64,000 bases of DNA from Sulfurospirillum sp. UBA2217 (GCA_002328495.1 DCUJ01000001.1:62001-126000), one strand, 5' to 3'. Positions 28,220 to 38,079 are shown, numbered from the stretch's first letter. The notes: generated by a model from the letters alone, not told the origin. Numbers and translations: made by a program.

Positions 28220-28414
28220 TTATTGTTTAAATTCCGCTTCGACTAGAGCATTTGACTTCACCACATCTCCACTACCATGAATGATATGAGGAATACAACC
28301 CGTACAGACATGAATCGCTTCACCATTCTTTGTTGCCGTGATAAAAACTGCCCCAGCACTCTCATCGCTTGAGCGCATACAGACATTGCAGATTTGAATA
28401 TTATTGATTTCCAT
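28220..28414 (-). CDS. Small zinc-ribbon-like protein
   Basis: This 64-residue protein has two C-x2-C pairs (CNVCMR and CTGCIP) about 25 residues apart, the layout of a zinc ribbon or knuckle. There is no membrane segment. I do not recognise a named family; similar short proteins occur in related genomes as hypotheticals. GGAG lies before the start. It converges with the pyruvate oxidoreductase gene; the shared hairpin may serve both. Confidence 0.65.
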   Translation of the reverse strand: MEINNIQICNVCMRSSDESAGAVFITATKNGEAIHVCTGCIPHIIHGSGDVVKSNALVEAEFKQ

Positions 28415-28487
28415 TTGGTTCTCCTTAAAAGTTTTGTGGGGTATTATAGTTAAAAGAAAGTCTAAAAAGCTTGAGCTATATCAAGGC

Positions 28488-29252
28488 TTATAAAAAGAGG
28501 ACAATGCTTTTCATGGCTTCAATACCGACATCAATGGGTTCATCTCCAACGATACGGGCACTGTTCTTAGCATGAGCTATAATGTGGTTGAAGAGCGTTT
28601 CAAAGTTGGTATTGGAAGCGTCTAGGAGGGTCTCTCTTCCACTTTTGAGGGAGGGTAGCCCCATGAGCATCTCCCAAGAGGGTTTAGTCTCTTTTTTAAG
28701 TTTTTGCTCAAGCTCTATTTGCCAGTTGTTTTGCCAAGTGATAAACAGATAATTTCCATTCGTATCTTTAGCGGTTTTAATTTTCCACTTAATCACTTCT
28801 AGGTAATAATAGAGCTTTTTAAAGGCATCTTGTTGGTAGGAGAGCGTGGTGATGCGATGTCCTTTTTCGATTTGATAGGTCTCAAACAATAGTTTGTGCA
28901 AGCCCAAAATTAAAAAGTCATTGCGGTCTGTGATGCTTGGATTTTTATCAAAAGCAACTTTGAGGTAATCATCGTAGGTCATAAGTTTGCGCTCATTGTA
29001 CGTAATGCGTAAGGTGTTTTGAGACGTTTTGATATCGTGCACAATGGCATAATTGGCTTTAGGACTAAAGGCTTTTGGGTTGCGAAGGTCAAGCTTTTCT
29101 TTGTACATGTAAAGGTATTCGCTTGCTTTTTTAAAATCTCGATTGAGCAGTGTTGCGCCATGAGATTGAAGGGATTCGCTTATTTTTTCATGACTCGTTG
29201 CGCAACCACTTAAGAAAAGAGCGCACACGAGACACTTTAAACCATTAGTCAT
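28488..29252 (-). CDS. Putative lipoprotein of unknown function
   Basis: The 254-residue protein has a lipoprotein signal with lipobox LSGC (Cys17). The mature part is soluble and mixed alpha/beta, with Tyr/Lys-rich repeats of helices (SYQQDAFKKLYYYLEVIKWK). Membrane anchoring is supported by the lipobox; the function is unknown and no motif is recognised. The start overlaps the end of the next upstream gene by 8 bp, so the two are coupled. Confidence 0.7.
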   Translation of the reverse strand: MTNGLKCLVCALFLSGCATSHEKISESLQSHGATLLNRDFKKASEYLYMYKEKLDLRNPKAFSPKANYAIVHDIKTSQNTLRITYNERKLMTYDDYLKVAFDKNPSITDRNDFLILGLHKLLFETYQIEKGHRITTLSYQQDAFKKLYYYLEVIKWKIKTAKDTNGNYLFITWQNNWQIELEQKLKKETKPSWEMLMGLPSLKSGRETLLDASNTNFETLFNHIIAHAKNSARIVGDEPIDVGIEAMKSIVLFL

Positions 29253-29481
29253 CTAAGATATCTTTTCCTTTTTTAATCTGCTTTTTGAGAATTTTTATGC
29301 TGTCTTTCAAGGCTTCTCGTTTAGGAATATCGCACTCTTCTTTTAACGCTTCTTTGAGTTCAATGCGTTTGAGTTTGAGTTTTTTTACCAACTCTTTAAC
29401 CGCCTTTTTTTTTGACTCCTCACTTTGGGGGGCTATGCCAAAAAGTTCTTCTATCTTAGCGATAAACTTTGATCCACTCAT
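29245..29481 (-). CDS. Small helical coiled-coil protein
   Basis: This 78-residue, Lys/Glu-rich protein is predicted wholly helical, with a long heptad-like stretch (about 25-75) and no membrane segment. The family is not recognised. It overlaps the lipoprotein gene by 8 bp and lies 18 bp after the Na/Pi transporter gene, so the three may form one unit read from 31.3 kb downwards. GGAG is found before the ATG. Confidence 0.6.
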   Translation of the reverse strand: MSGSKFIAKIEELFGIAPQSEESKKKAVKELVKKLKLKRIELKEALKEECDIPKREALKDSIKILKKQIKKGKDILDD

Positions 29482-29499
29482 CTCTTTCTCCTTATGATA

Positions 29500-31308
29500 T
29501 TAGTTATGGTTTGTCAAATCCTGCACTTCGAGGTCATTTAAAAGAAGAGCCTCGCGCTCCTCTTTACCCTCTTTTTCATGGTGAATAAAGAGGATGTTAG
29601 CAACTTCTGCAAGTTCTGAAGCGATGGTGTAAGCGTAGGTGGTATCATTCATGAGCGATGTTGCCATGGTGTAATTAATTTTATTAGAGCGAATAAGATC
29701 GTCTAAAGATTTGCTCGCTGCAATATCATACTTCTTGGCATCAAGTTTAATTTTACTCAACAACAAAACGGCGACATCTTCTTCAGTTGTATTGAAAATA
29801 AGCTGCATATTGCGCAGTTGTTTGATGAGATTTTTTCGAATATGGTTGTATTCTTTTTTAATATGCTCATTGTTTGATGAGAGGTAAAAGAGCATATTTT
29901 TTTGCATATGTTTGGCGGCCTTAAAGGCTTCTGCGATGCTAATATTGGCCATTTTTAAAGGCACAATGTCGCGAATGGTCTCTTCACCAAATTTTCCCTG
30001 AGCCATAATCGCAAAGTTAATAATCTTCCCGTAAATATCTTTAATACGGTTTTCATAGTACTCATCCATGTTGACAGGTAAAGGCTGATTGCGAAGTTTT
30101 ATAATATCATCAATCTCCATTCCAGAGGTAATATCTTCAGGAGCGATACTCATCCCTTTTGTAATAATATCAAAGGTATTGCTGTAAAGATGCTTGGTCT
30201 CTTTGATCAAAACGCTGTGGGCGGTTGCTGGAAAATCAAGCGCAGAATCGGTGATAAAATAGACATCATCTCGTTCGTTCTCACCCTTTGCTTTTTTCGC
30301 AAGCAAGATTTTGTCTAAAAAGCGTACCAACTGATCGGTAAATGGATAAAGAAGTGAAACCCCTAAAACGTTAAAGTAAGTATGAAAGAGTGCCAACTTC
30401 ATGGTATAGTCTTCGGCACCAACGCCTAAAAAAGCGGCTGAAATATCAACAATTCGAATAAATGGATAGATGAAGGTAATAGCAACGAGACCGGTAAGTA
30501 CATTGAATATAACGTGCGCCGCGGCCAGTTTTTTTCCTTCAAGCCCTGCGGTTAAAGAGCCTAAAACGGCGGTAATGGTCGTCCCGACATTGGAGCCAAT
30601 GGCTAAGGCTAACGCGTTTTCATAGGTAATTTGTCCCGCACCTAAGGCGGTAATAATCAACACCAGTGTCGCATGAGAGGATTGCATAATGACCGTTGCT
30701 ACGATACCAATGAGGGTAAAGACCAATAATCCCTTAATGCCATCAATGGAAAATTGCGTCAGATCAATCGTCTCTTTAAACGCATCAAATCCGTCTTTCA
30801 TGTACGCAATACCTAAAAACAAAAAGCCAAGACCTGCTAAAATATAACCAACACCTTTGGCCTTTTTATCGCTTTGAAACATCAAAATGGTTCCAAAAAC
30901 GAGCATAGGCATGGCATAGGTGGCAATGTCAACTTTAAGTCCAAGCCCAGCGATAAGCCAAGCCCCCGTCGTTGTTCCGATATTGGCACCAAAGATAATA
31001 CCAATCCCTTGCGCCAAACCAATCAGCCCTGCACTGATAAACGAGATAGAGATGATCGAAATGAGCGAGCTTGATTGCATGATGCTTGTGGTAATCGCAC
31101 CAAAAAGTACACTTTTGTATCGCTTGTCTGTAAACTTTTTTAAAACTTTTTCTAAAAGTCCACCCGCAAAGGAGCGGAATCCTTCTTCAAGGGAAAACAT
31201 ACCGAACAAAAAGATAGCAACACCCGCAGAGATGTTGAGAATATTTTTACTCTGAATAAAGGTGTAGGAAAGGCCTATCATAATGAGAAGCAGTAGCACT
31301 TTTTTCAT
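29500..31308 (-). CDS. Na+/phosphate cotransporter family protein with PhoU-like tail
   Basis: The 602-residue protein belongs to the NptA/PNaS family. Eight or more membrane helices contain the duplicated signature GANIGTTTG and GSNVGTTITA with QSS motifs in each half. A soluble helical C-terminal part (about 370-600) resembles PhoU domains. It would move phosphate or a similar anion with sodium. I chose the ATG at 31308 (MKKVLLLL) with AAAGAG upstream. The longer frame to 31392 would run into the luxS start and lacks a ribosome site. It is divergent from luxS. Confidence 0.9.
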   Translation of the reverse strand: MKKVLLLLIMIGLSYTFIQSKNILNISAGVAIFLFGMFSLEEGFRSFAGGLLEKVLKKFTDKRYKSVLFGAITTSIMQSSSLISIISISFISAGLIGLAQGIGIIFGANIGTTTGAWLIAGLGLKVDIATYAMPMLVFGTILMFQSDKKAKGVGYILAGLGFLFLGIAYMKDGFDAFKETIDLTQFSIDGIKGLLVFTLIGIVATVIMQSSHATLVLIITALGAGQITYENALALAIGSNVGTTITAVLGSLTAGLEGKKLAAAHVIFNVLTGLVAITFIYPFIRIVDISAAFLGVGAEDYTMKLALFHTYFNVLGVSLLYPFTDQLVRFLDKILLAKKAKGENERDDVYFITDSALDFPATAHSVLIKETKHLYSNTFDIITKGMSIAPEDITSGMEIDDIIKLRNQPLPVNMDEYYENRIKDIYGKIINFAIMAQGKFGEETIRDIVPLKMANISIAEAFKAAKHMQKNMLFYLSSNNEHIKKEYNHIRKNLIKQLRNMQLIFNTTEEDVAVLLLSKIKLDAKKYDIAASKSLDDLIRSNKINYTMATSLMNDTTYAYTIASELAEVANILFIHHEKEGKEEREALLLNDLEVQDLTNHN

Positions 31309-31364
31309 AGACACTCTTTGTGTGCAAAATGGTGACAACGGAAAATATTGTAGCACTTTTTTGC

Positions 31365-31370
31365 TATAAT
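31365..31370 (+). promoter_or_regulatory. luxS promoter -10 box
   Basis: The extended -10 TTGCTATAAT ends at 31370, 20 bp before the luxS ATG; AAGGA is the ribosome site. Confidence 0.65.
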
Positions 31371-31390
31371 CAAGAAAAAAAAGGAACTCC

Positions 31391-31891
31391 ATGCCATTAT
31401 TAGACAGTTTTTGTGTCGATCACGTCAAAATGCCCGCTCCTGCGGTGCGTGTAGCCAAAACCATGCATACACCTAGTGGAGATGCTATTACCGTGTTTGA
31501 CCTTCGTTTTTGCAAGCCAAATCACGCTATTTTATCGGAAAAAGGGATTCACACGCTTGAACATCTTTTTGCGGGCTTTATGAGGGAGCATCTCAATGGG
31601 CAGGGTGTTGAAATCATTGACATTTCGCCGATGGGGTGTCGTACGGGTTTTTACATGAGTTTGATAGGAACCCCACAAGAAGAGCGCGTGGTCAACGCAT
31701 GGAAAGCTTCGATGAGTGATATCTTACATGTAAAGAGTGAAGCCGACATTCCTGAGCTCAATATCTATCAATGCGGTACATGTAAAATGCACTCTTTGGA
31801 CGATGCGCATGACATAGCGCGTACCATTTTAGACAGTGGCATTGGAGTTATGGACAATGAAGCTTTAAGGCTCGATACGTCGAAACTCTAG
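31391..31891 (+). CDS. luxS: S-ribosylhomocysteine lyase (autoinducer-2 synthase)
   Basis: LuxS splits S-ribosylhomocysteine into homocysteine and DPD, the precursor of autoinducer-2, in the activated methyl cycle. The 166-residue protein has the metal-binding HTLEH (His54, His58) and Cys128 in the QCGTC motif, with the catalytic Cys in [10 protein letters not shown]. Length is typical. Two iterated palindrome cores lie within it (31724 and 31776). The last 27 bp overlap the convergent flavin-fold gene. Confidence 0.97.
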   Translation: MPLLDSFCVDHVKMPAPAVRVAKTMHTPSGDAITVFDLRFCKPNHAILSEKGIHTLEHLFAGFMREHLNGQGVEIIDISPMGCRTGFYMSLIGTPQEERVVNAWKASMSDILHVKSEADIPELNIYQCGTCKMHSLDDAHDIARTILDSGIGVMDNEALRLDTSKL

Positions 31892-32281
31892 TTTTGTTCC
31901 AAAGCCTAGCGTGTTGTCTGTAAATTTGAGGGTATCAATTCGAATACTCCACAAGCTAGGCGACATCGCTAGGGCATAGGGAAAACGTTTAAAATAAGTC
32001 TTTTCATCCTCTTTATCGGCTTTTTCATACGTTCCGCAAAATTGAACCCCTTGGATTTTCCCTATAATGTTTGTTTCTAATGCAATGGTGCCTGAAACAT
32101 GAACATTAAGCAGTGCTTCGCTTCCATGGCGGGTTGTGGCATCGGTTGCGATAATCAAACGAGCCTCTTCTTCTTTGAACGCATAAAAACAGTTGGCACA
32201 GTAAGGAGTATTGTCTTTACATGTACATAGGCTTAAGAGGTGATGCTTCTTTAAAAACCTCACGATGGATGACTCTAGCAT
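31865..32281 (-). CDS. Pyridoxamine 5'-phosphate oxidase-fold (YhbP-like) protein
   Basis: This 138-residue split-barrel protein has the pattern of the YhbP/PNPOx-like group: [61 protein letters not shown]. Such proteins often bind FMN or heme; the substrate is unknown. Several cysteines (C19, C21, C28, C31) lie in the N-terminal part. It converges with luxS, and the coding ends overlap by 27 bp. Confidence 0.75.
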   Translation of the reverse strand: MLESSIVRFLKKHHLLSLCTCKDNTPYCANCFYAFKEEEARLIIATDATTRHGSEALLNVHVSGTIALETNIIGKIQGVQFCGTYEKADKEDEKTYFKRFPYALAMSPSLWSIRIDTLKFTDNTLGFGTKLEFRRIEP

Positions 32282-32375
32282 GGCAAATCCTTTGAAAAAA
32301 AGTATAACATATTTTTTTTCGTTCTTTTAAATTTAAAGAGGACTAGTATTATCTTATTATCTAGGGAGGTCAATC

Positions 32376-33068
32376 ATGCGCGCAATATACCTATCTTTTC
32401 TAAGCATTCTTTTCGTGTGGGCAAATCCTTTAACCTTAGAATTAACAGGTGTAAAAGCGAAGCATCCAAAGAGTGATGGCACTTTTGAAGAGGTGATGAT
32501 AGAGCGTGAAATTCCCAAAGTGTGTTTGGATGTTGGCATTGATACACAGAGCATTTTTGGCGGGGATTATGCGGGAAGTGCTGTGCCAAAAGAATGCATT
32601 AAACATTTTGTCACCGTTGTGGGTAAAGCCCAACCCATGAACATTGCTTCTGGGGTGCAAACGGTTGGGGAAGTGGAAGTGTTGGATTTTATAGCGCATA
32701 AACTCTCTGTTGCACCCGAGAAATACATCTTAGTAGACTCACGTAAACGCGATTGGTTTGAGCAGATGAGTATAGCAGGTGCCATCAACATTCCCTACAA
32801 TGAGATTGAGTTTGACCCCGATTTTCCAGAAGATTTTAAAGCACTGATGTACCATTTGAATTTTTCAAAAACAGCGCATGGGTATGACTTTACCCAGGCT
32901 AAAACAGCCCTCTTTTTTTGCAATGGCTCATGGTGTGCCCAATCTCGTTATGCGATTGAGAAGCTCATAATGTTAGGATACCCTAAAGAGAAATTGATGT
33001 GGTACAGAGGAGGGCTTCAAGACTGGTTGCTGTTTGGCTTTAGCGTCGTGAAACCTCTTCGGCGTTAA
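32376..33068 (+). CDS. Periplasmic rhodanese-domain protein
   Basis: The 230-residue protein has a signal peptide (YLSFLSILFVWANP) and a C-terminal rhodanese domain (about 95-225). Motifs are YILVDSRKRDWFEQMSIAGAINIP and the active-site loop starting at Cys182 (CNGSWC). The N-terminal 75 residues are an unassigned module with two cysteines. It probably handles sulfane sulfur (or a similar persulfide) in the periplasm, relevant to sulfur or polysulfide metabolism, though this is inference. AGGGAGG is a strong ribosome site. It converges with the hemerythrin gene, overlapping by 4 bp. Confidence 0.82.
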   Translation: MRAIYLSFLSILFVWANPLTLELTGVKAKHPKSDGTFEEVMIEREIPKVCLDVGIDTQSIFGGDYAGSAVPKECIKHFVTVVGKAQPMNIASGVQTVGEVEVLDFIAHKLSVAPEKYILVDSRKRDWFEQMSIAGAINIPYNEIEFDPDFPEDFKALMYHLNFSKTAHGYDFTQAKTALFFCNGSWCAQSRYAIEKLIMLGYPKEKLMWYRGGLQDWLLFGFSVVKPLRR

Positions 33069-33490
33069 GAGAGGCTATGGTGATCCGCACCCGTAACGGT
33101 ATTGCCCAAGCGCCATTTTTCTATCTTTAAGTCATTGTTTAAGATGTGTTCTACCAGCCATTTATGCGAAGCATCTTTCATAGCCCTTTGGAGTTCATCA
33201 ACACTCTTTTTCTCTTTTAAAACCCTAGAAATCGTATCGATGATGTCATCGTGCAGTTTGCGGTGTTGCTCTAACAATGGGTACCCAATATCTTCCATGT
33301 AGGTTTCTTCAGCAATAAAATGATCGCGCATGTAGTCAAAAAATTCTTTGAAAAGGTTGGCAAGCTCAATTTTGGTGATGCTTCGTGAATCAATACTTTC
33401 CACAAAATTCGCCAAACGAAACAGCTCTTTATGCTGCGCATCAATCATCTCATGGTGTAAACTAAACGTCTCTTTCCATTGGGTTGCCAT
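33065..33490 (-). CDS. Bacteriohemerythrin
   Basis: The 141-residue cytosolic protein has the full di-iron ligand set: HHEMIDAQHKELF (His at 12/13 and 20), HFIAEETYM (His/Glu), LLEQHRKLH (His pair) and HILNNDLKI (His/Asp). It would carry or sense oxygen in this microaerobic organism. No fused signalling domain is present. The C-terminal dozen residues (TVTGADHHSLS) are a non-conserved tail. Confidence 0.92.
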   Translation of the reverse strand: MATQWKETFSLHHEMIDAQHKELFRLANFVESIDSRSITKIELANLFKEFFDYMRDHFIAEETYMEDIGYPLLEQHRKLHDDIIDTISRVLKEKKSVDELQRAMKDASHKWLVEHILNNDLKIEKWRLGNTVTGADHHSLS

Positions 33491-33557
33491 CGTGTTCCCT
33501 TTTACCTATAAAGTTTTTTTATTGTAGCATCATTTTAGTACCATGCTCAATAAAATA

Positions 33558-34958
33558 TCAAACATTTTTTTTAAATCCTAAATCGATAAGGTATAAAAGA
33601 GGCCCCGTCATAAACGTAGTCACAAGAGCCATAATAACAAACATTGTAAATAAAATAGGCGATAAAATGCCTAGTTCGTAACCGATGTTTAAAACAACCA
33701 ATTCCATCAAACCTCTGGTGTTCATGAGTGCACCAATGGCTAAAGAATCTTTCCATGAGATTCCCATAAAGCGACTCGCAACGGCACTTCCAACCAGCTT
33801 TCCAATAACTGCAAAAGCGATGATACTAAGACAAATAATCCAGTGTTGTGACTCCAGCAAGTTAATCTGTGTGCGAAGTCCTGTAAGGGCAAAAAAGAGC
33901 GGTAAAAGAACAAGCAGACTCACATATTCCAATCGTGGAGCAATGCGTTCTTTGAGCCCACTCTCACTAGAAGAGGGCATCATAACGCCTGCCATAAATG
34001 CTCCAAAAAGGGCGTGGATACCCAAAAGCTCTGTAATCAATGAACTCGTAAGTAACACAACCAAAACAATCGTGGTGATTTTCATATCGAGTGTTGTATC
34101 ATCAATTTTTTGACCGAGATTGCGTAAAAAAGGCTTCACTACAAAAAGCATCACCGTAACATACACGACTATGGGAATAAGCATCAATACAGACATGAGT
34201 AAATTGGTTGAAGTTGAAACGGCAATAACAATTGCCAAGATATACCACGCCGTTGCATCATCTGCAGCAGCACAGGTGAGTGCCATTGCGCCATACGATG
34301 TTTTGGTAAGATTATGGTCTTTGAGGATGCGTGCGAGAACTGGAAAGGCGGTAATACTCATCGCGATACCTATAAAAAGGGCAAAAGCCGTAAATGTAAC
34401 CGTGGTAGAAGCAAAAGAAGGGTAGATGACATAGGCAAGGATTGTGCCTAAGAAAAATGGGAAGATAATACTAATATGGCTAATGACAATTGAAGCTTTA
34501 CTTTGTTGTTTGAGTTTGTCAAAATCAAGCTCCATTCCTACCACAAACATAAAGAGTAAAAGACCAATTTGGCTTAAAAAATGTAAGTTTTGAAATGAAC
34601 TTTTAGGAAAAAGTAGTGCAAAAAATTCCGGGAAAAACAACCCTAGTAAAGAAGGGCCAAGTAAAACCCCCGCAACAATCTCTCCAATGACAGGTGGCTG
34701 TGAAAACTTGGAAACAAAGATACCAAAAGTACGAGCTGCTGCCATAATGACAATAATTTGAACCAATAAAAGTGCGAGTGGATGGGAGAGTTGTTTCGTG
34801 AATGTTGTTTGCAAATTATCCCAAAAACTTCCAACAGAAACAGCTTGTGAAATGAACTGAGTACTTGCATAAAGAGCATTACCATAATGCAACACGAGCA
34901 AGATACCACCACCAAAAAGGAGCAGTGAAAGCAAATAAATTTTAGTAGAACGATTCAT
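33558..34958 (-). CDS. CPA2-family cation:proton antiporter
   Basis: The 466-residue protein has about 13 membrane helices of the KefB/NapA type (Na_H_Exchanger fold). Motifs include PPVIGEIVAGVLLGPSLLG, the helix AADDATAWYILAI with the paired Asp of the transport site, and GALMNTRGLMELVVLNIG. There is no TrkA-N regulatory domain, so it is more like a Na+/H+ antiporter than KefB/C. An extra N-terminal helix precedes the family core. The gene stands alone, divergent from the phoH operon. Confidence 0.88.
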   Translation of the reverse strand: MNRSTKIYLLSLLLFGGGILLVLHYGNALYASTQFISQAVSVGSFWDNLQTTFTKQLSHPLALLLVQIIVIMAAARTFGIFVSKFSQPPVIGEIVAGVLLGPSLLGLFFPEFFALLFPKSSFQNLHFLSQIGLLLFMFVVGMELDFDKLKQQSKASIVISHISIIFPFFLGTILAYVIYPSFASTTVTFTAFALFIGIAMSITAFPVLARILKDHNLTKTSYGAMALTCAAADDATAWYILAIVIAVSTSTNLLMSVLMLIPIVVYVTVMLFVVKPFLRNLGQKIDDTTLDMKITTIVLVVLLTSSLITELLGIHALFGAFMAGVMMPSSSESGLKERIAPRLEYVSLLVLLPLFFALTGLRTQINLLESQHWIICLSIIAFAVIGKLVGSAVASRFMGISWKDSLAIGALMNTRGLMELVVLNIGYELGILSPILFTMFVIMALVTTFMTGPLLYLIDLGFKKNV

Positions 34959-35082
34959 AATTGGCCTCCTTATTAAGATTCAATTATACCATAGCGGTTT
35001 TTACTGCATTCTTAAGGAGTCTGAAATTTTACATGAAGGAAAAATGCTCACTAAAAGCTCGAATATTTTGTTACCAAGTTGA

Positions 35083-35088
35083 TATAAT
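35083..35088 (+). promoter_or_regulatory. phoH operon -10 box
   Basis: TATAAT in GATATAATG lies 36 bp before the phoH ATG; AAAGGGAG is the ribosome site. Confidence 0.6.
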
Positions 35089-35123
35089 GTTTTATTACAA
35101 TACCTGTTATAAAAGGGAGTCAG

Positions 35124-36521
35124 ATGTCAGTTCATAAAGTGTATGTGCTCGATACCAACATTATCTTGCACAACAGTAATTTTATTAAAGAGTTGTGTGA
35201 TGGTGGAAACAATATCATTGTCATCCCCGAAACGGTGCTCATTGAGCTGGAAGATTTTAAGAAAAACTTTACAGAACTAGGCTACCAAGCACGGAGTTTT
35301 GCACGGATGTTAGCCAGTTGTAAGGTGGAAGAGGTCGATACGCAAGAGCCTTACCGTGTGGTGAAGATGCGCCACGGGGACGATGTTATCATCCATCTTT
35401 TTTCCAAAACACTCTATACCTCCGACATTGACTCTCAATTTATCAACGAATCCAACGACAAACGTATCATCGAAGTAGCCTCAGGGGCCCAGGAGTATTA
35501 CCCTGAGTACAAAGTGATTTTTCTCTCTTTGGATGTGTACGCACGTATGTTTGGACTCTTTTACAATGTCACGGTGGAGTCTTTAAGAGAAGATAGAAGC
35601 GATGTGCCTGAGTTTGAGTTTGTGAAGCAACTTACCATTGATTCATCGTTGTTTAACTCTTTAGAAAAAAAAGTGATTACCGAGATAGACCCAGAGTACA
35701 CCAGTGATAATTACAGTTATGAGTTTGTAAGTGAGGATGGCAACTCCGCCCATGCGATTATCTCTCCAGGAGGGCTCATTCATATGCTCAATGAAGAGCT
35801 TGATTTTAGAGGCTTGGAAGTTAAACCCATTAACCTCAAACAGAAATTTTTTATGAAAGCACTTTTATCCAATATGTACGACATTCACGTCATTGATGCA
35901 AGGGCGGGAAGTGGAAAAACCTTGATGGCATTTGTCGCGGCGATGCGGTTGGTGAGTAAAGGCAGTTACGAAAAAATCGTTTATGTGCGCAACTCCATCG
36001 AGAGTGTCGATAAGGGGGCGGATATCGGGTATCTTTCAGGCAACGATGAGAAGTTTCGCATCTACAATATGGCACTGTATGATACCTTGGAATTTATCGC
36101 TAAAAAGAAGATGAAAAAACGTGAAAATCCACAAGAACCTCAAATAGCCATTGAGAAAAAAGTAGCGGATTTAATCACCAAATACAACATCGAAAAACTC
36201 TGGCCAGGCGAAGCCCGTGGGCGCACGTTATCCAATGCGATTGTCATTATGGACGAGTGGCAAAACAGCTCCAACAACACCACGCAACTCATCTTATCGC
36301 GCCTTGATAACAACTGTAAGGCCATCATCATCGGCTCAAACCGCCAAATTGATAATATGTACCTGAACCGTTTCAACAATGGCTTGACCTCTTTGTTAAA
36401 GCAGACGAAAAAAGAGCAATCGCATATTTCCATGTTTGCCATTGAACTTGATAAATCGGTACGCGGTAAATTCTCACACTTTGCCGATGAAATTTTTGGA
36501 GATGTGCAACAATCAAAATGA
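35124..36521 (+). CDS. PhoH family protein with N-terminal PIN domain
   Basis: The 465-residue protein is a PhoH2-type fusion. A PIN ribonuclease domain at about 5-140 has VYVLDTNIILHN and further acidic residues. A PhoH helicase-like ATPase spans about 230-460, with Walker A (DARAGSGKT) near 260 and Walker B IVIMDEWQNS. Such proteins are RNA helicases/ribonucleases and can be PIN-linked toxins, but the housekeeping position here suggests RNA processing. It overlaps the next gene by 4 bp, first in an operon of four. Confidence 0.9.
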   Translation: MSVHKVYVLDTNIILHNSNFIKELCDGGNNIIVIPETVLIELEDFKKNFTELGYQARSFARMLASCKVEEVDTQEPYRVVKMRHGDDVIIHLFSKTLYTSDIDSQFINESNDKRIIEVASGAQEYYPEYKVIFLSLDVYARMFGLFYNVTVESLREDRSDVPEFEFVKQLTIDSSLFNSLEKKVITEIDPEYTSDNYSYEFVSEDGNSAHAIISPGGLIHMLNEELDFRGLEVKPINLKQKFFMKALLSNMYDIHVIDARAGSGKTLMAFVAAMRLVSKGSYEKIVYVRNSIESVDKGADIGYLSGNDEKFRIYNMALYDTLEFIAKKKMKKRENPQEPQIAIEKKVADLITKYNIEKLWPGEARGRTLSNAIVIMDEWQNSSNNTTQLILSRLDNNCKAIIIGSNRQIDNMYLNRFNNGLTSLLKQTKKEQSHISMFAIELDKSVRGKFSHFADEIFGDVQQSK

Positions 36522-37294
36522 CAAAAAACCAGTTTGCCCCAGAGGATGACCCGATACATTTTCGCTCTATTTTTATCTCAGACATTCACTTGGGTACACG
36601 CTTTTCGCAAGCCGAAGAGTTGTTGGAATTTTTTAAATTTACCCGTTGTGAGAACCTCTATTTGGTAGGCGACATTATCGATGGTTGGGCGATGAAGCGC
36701 AAACTCAAATGGGCGCAATCGCACTCTGATGTCATCCAAAAAATCTTACGAAAAGCCCGAAAAGGCACCAATGTCTATTATATTACAGGCAATCACGATG
36801 ATTTTTTACGCTCTTTTTTGCCTCTGGGGCTCGGAGATCATGTCAAGGTAATGGATGAATGTGAGTATATTAGCCTTAATCATGAGCGTTTTTACATCAC
36901 GCATGGGGATTTTTTTGACTCTGTGACGATGACCAAACGCTGGCTTGCTGTTTTGGGTGATGTGGGGTATGACGTGCTATTGCATGTCAATCAAATATTG
37001 GCGTGGTGTCGTAAACAACTGCGTTATCAAAGGCATTGGTCGCTCTCACAATACGTTAAAGACCATGTGAAACGCTCCGTCTCTTTTATCACCGATTTTG
37101 AATCCATTTTGAGTGAACATGCCAAACGTCATCATTACGATGGGGTGATTTGTGGGCATATTCATAAGGCGGAGATGCGTGAGATTGAAGGTATTAAGTA
37201 CCTAAATTGTGGGGATTGGGTGGAGTCATGCACCGCCATCGTCGAGACTTATGAGGGTGAGTTTAAAATCATTCGCTGGTTGGGGCATTCGTGA
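36518..37294 (+). CDS. LpxH-like metallophosphoesterase (UDP-2,3-diacylglucosamine diphosphatase family)
   Basis: The 258-residue protein has the calcineurin-type motifs SDIHLG, VGDIIDGW, GNHDD, THGD and CGHIHKA in order, which bind two metal ions. It is similar to the UDP-2,3-diacylglucosamine diphosphatase family, the fourth step in lipid A synthesis, which makes lipid X at the membrane. LpxH2-type proteins of this size do not always have that activity, so the substrate is inferred. It overlaps both neighbours by 4 bp. Confidence 0.8.
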   Translation: MTKNQFAPEDDPIHFRSIFISDIHLGTRFSQAEELLEFFKFTRCENLYLVGDIIDGWAMKRKLKWAQSHSDVIQKILRKARKGTNVYYITGNHDDFLRSFLPLGLGDHVKVMDECEYISLNHERFYITHGDFFDSVTMTKRWLAVLGDVGYDVLLHVNQILAWCRKQLRYQRHWSLSQYVKDHVKRSVSFITDFESILSEHAKRHHYDGVICGHIHKAEMREIEGIKYLNCGDWVESCTAIVETYEGEFKIIRWLGHS

Positions 37295-38079
37295 AAATCG
37301 CCTTAGCCCTTTCAGGGGGTGCTGGACGTGGTGCTTTTCACTTAGGGGTCATTGCTGCATGTGAGCAAAACGGTGTTGAAATTGCGGCGGTATCGGGGAC
37401 AAGCATTGGAGCGGTGATTGCTGTGGGTGTAGGTTCTGGGGTGAGTGCGTTTGATTTGATTCGTTTGTTTCAAAGTCAAGCATTTCGCAAGATTTTCTGT
37501 TTTAATTGGTTTCATAGAGGGCTTTTTCGCATTGATGAAGCGACTTCGATTTTAAAGGAGATAGCACCAATTTCACGGCTTGAAGCGATGGAAATTCCCA
37601 CGTTTGTCACCTGTGTGGATCTTTACAGTGGAAGCATCCTACGTTTTTCGCAAGGGGATACCATTCCTCTAGCTATCGCAAGCTCTGCGCTCATTCCTCT
37701 GTTTCGCCCCATTGCGTATGAAAACTATCTGCTAGTAGATGGTGGATTTATGGATAATCTGCCCGTTGCGCCACTTCTAGACTTTGAGTATCCTCTCGTC
37801 AGTGTCAACCTTTTTCCTTTACATGTAAAGCATTCTAAAAAAGGCTCCCTCTTGGAGCGGGCGATTTCACTCTCTTTGCTCAGTTCGTCTGAGAGCCAAA
37901 TCGAACAAAGTGACCTGTGTATCACCGATGCTTCTTTGGGGGATGTGGGATTGTTTACCTTTGGTGAAATCATGCGCTGTTTTGAACTAGGGTATCGGGT
38001 GGGAAGTGAGAAAATTTTGACATTTATGGGACAAAAAAGTATAATGAAACCCTTTTTAACGAGTGAAGGAATGAGATGA
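37291..38079 (+). CDS. Patatin-like phospholipase family protein
   Basis: The 262-residue protein has the patatin fold: oxyanion-hole glycines in LSGGAGRGAFHLG, the Ser nucleophile in GTSIG, and the catalytic Asp in DGGFMDNLP. Like RssA-type proteins it is a single domain with no signal peptide. It would hydrolyse acyl ester bonds of lipids; the specific lipid is unknown. The neighbouring LpxH-like gene hints at envelope lipid turnover. It overlaps the dUTPase gene by 4 bp. An iterated palindrome encodes Leu-His-Val at 37819. Confidence 0.88.
   Translation: MKIALALSGGAGRGAFHLGVIAACEQNGVEIAAVSGTSIGAVIAVGVGSGVSAFDLIRLFQSQAFRKIFCFNWFHRGLFRIDEATSILKEIAPISRLEAMEIPTFVTCVDLYSGSILRFSQGDTIPLAIASSALIPLFRPIAYENYLLVDGGFMDNLPVAPLLDFEYPLVSVNLFPLHVKHSKKGSLLERAISLSLLSSSESQIEQSDLCITDASLGDVGLFTFGEIMRCFELGYRVGSEKILTFMGQKSIMKPFLTSEGMR

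Noticed and set aside
31309..31392. N-terminal extension of the Na/Pi transporter to 31392
   Set aside because: It would overlap the luxS start and promoter and add a sequence unlike the family; AAAGAG before 31308 supports the shorter form.
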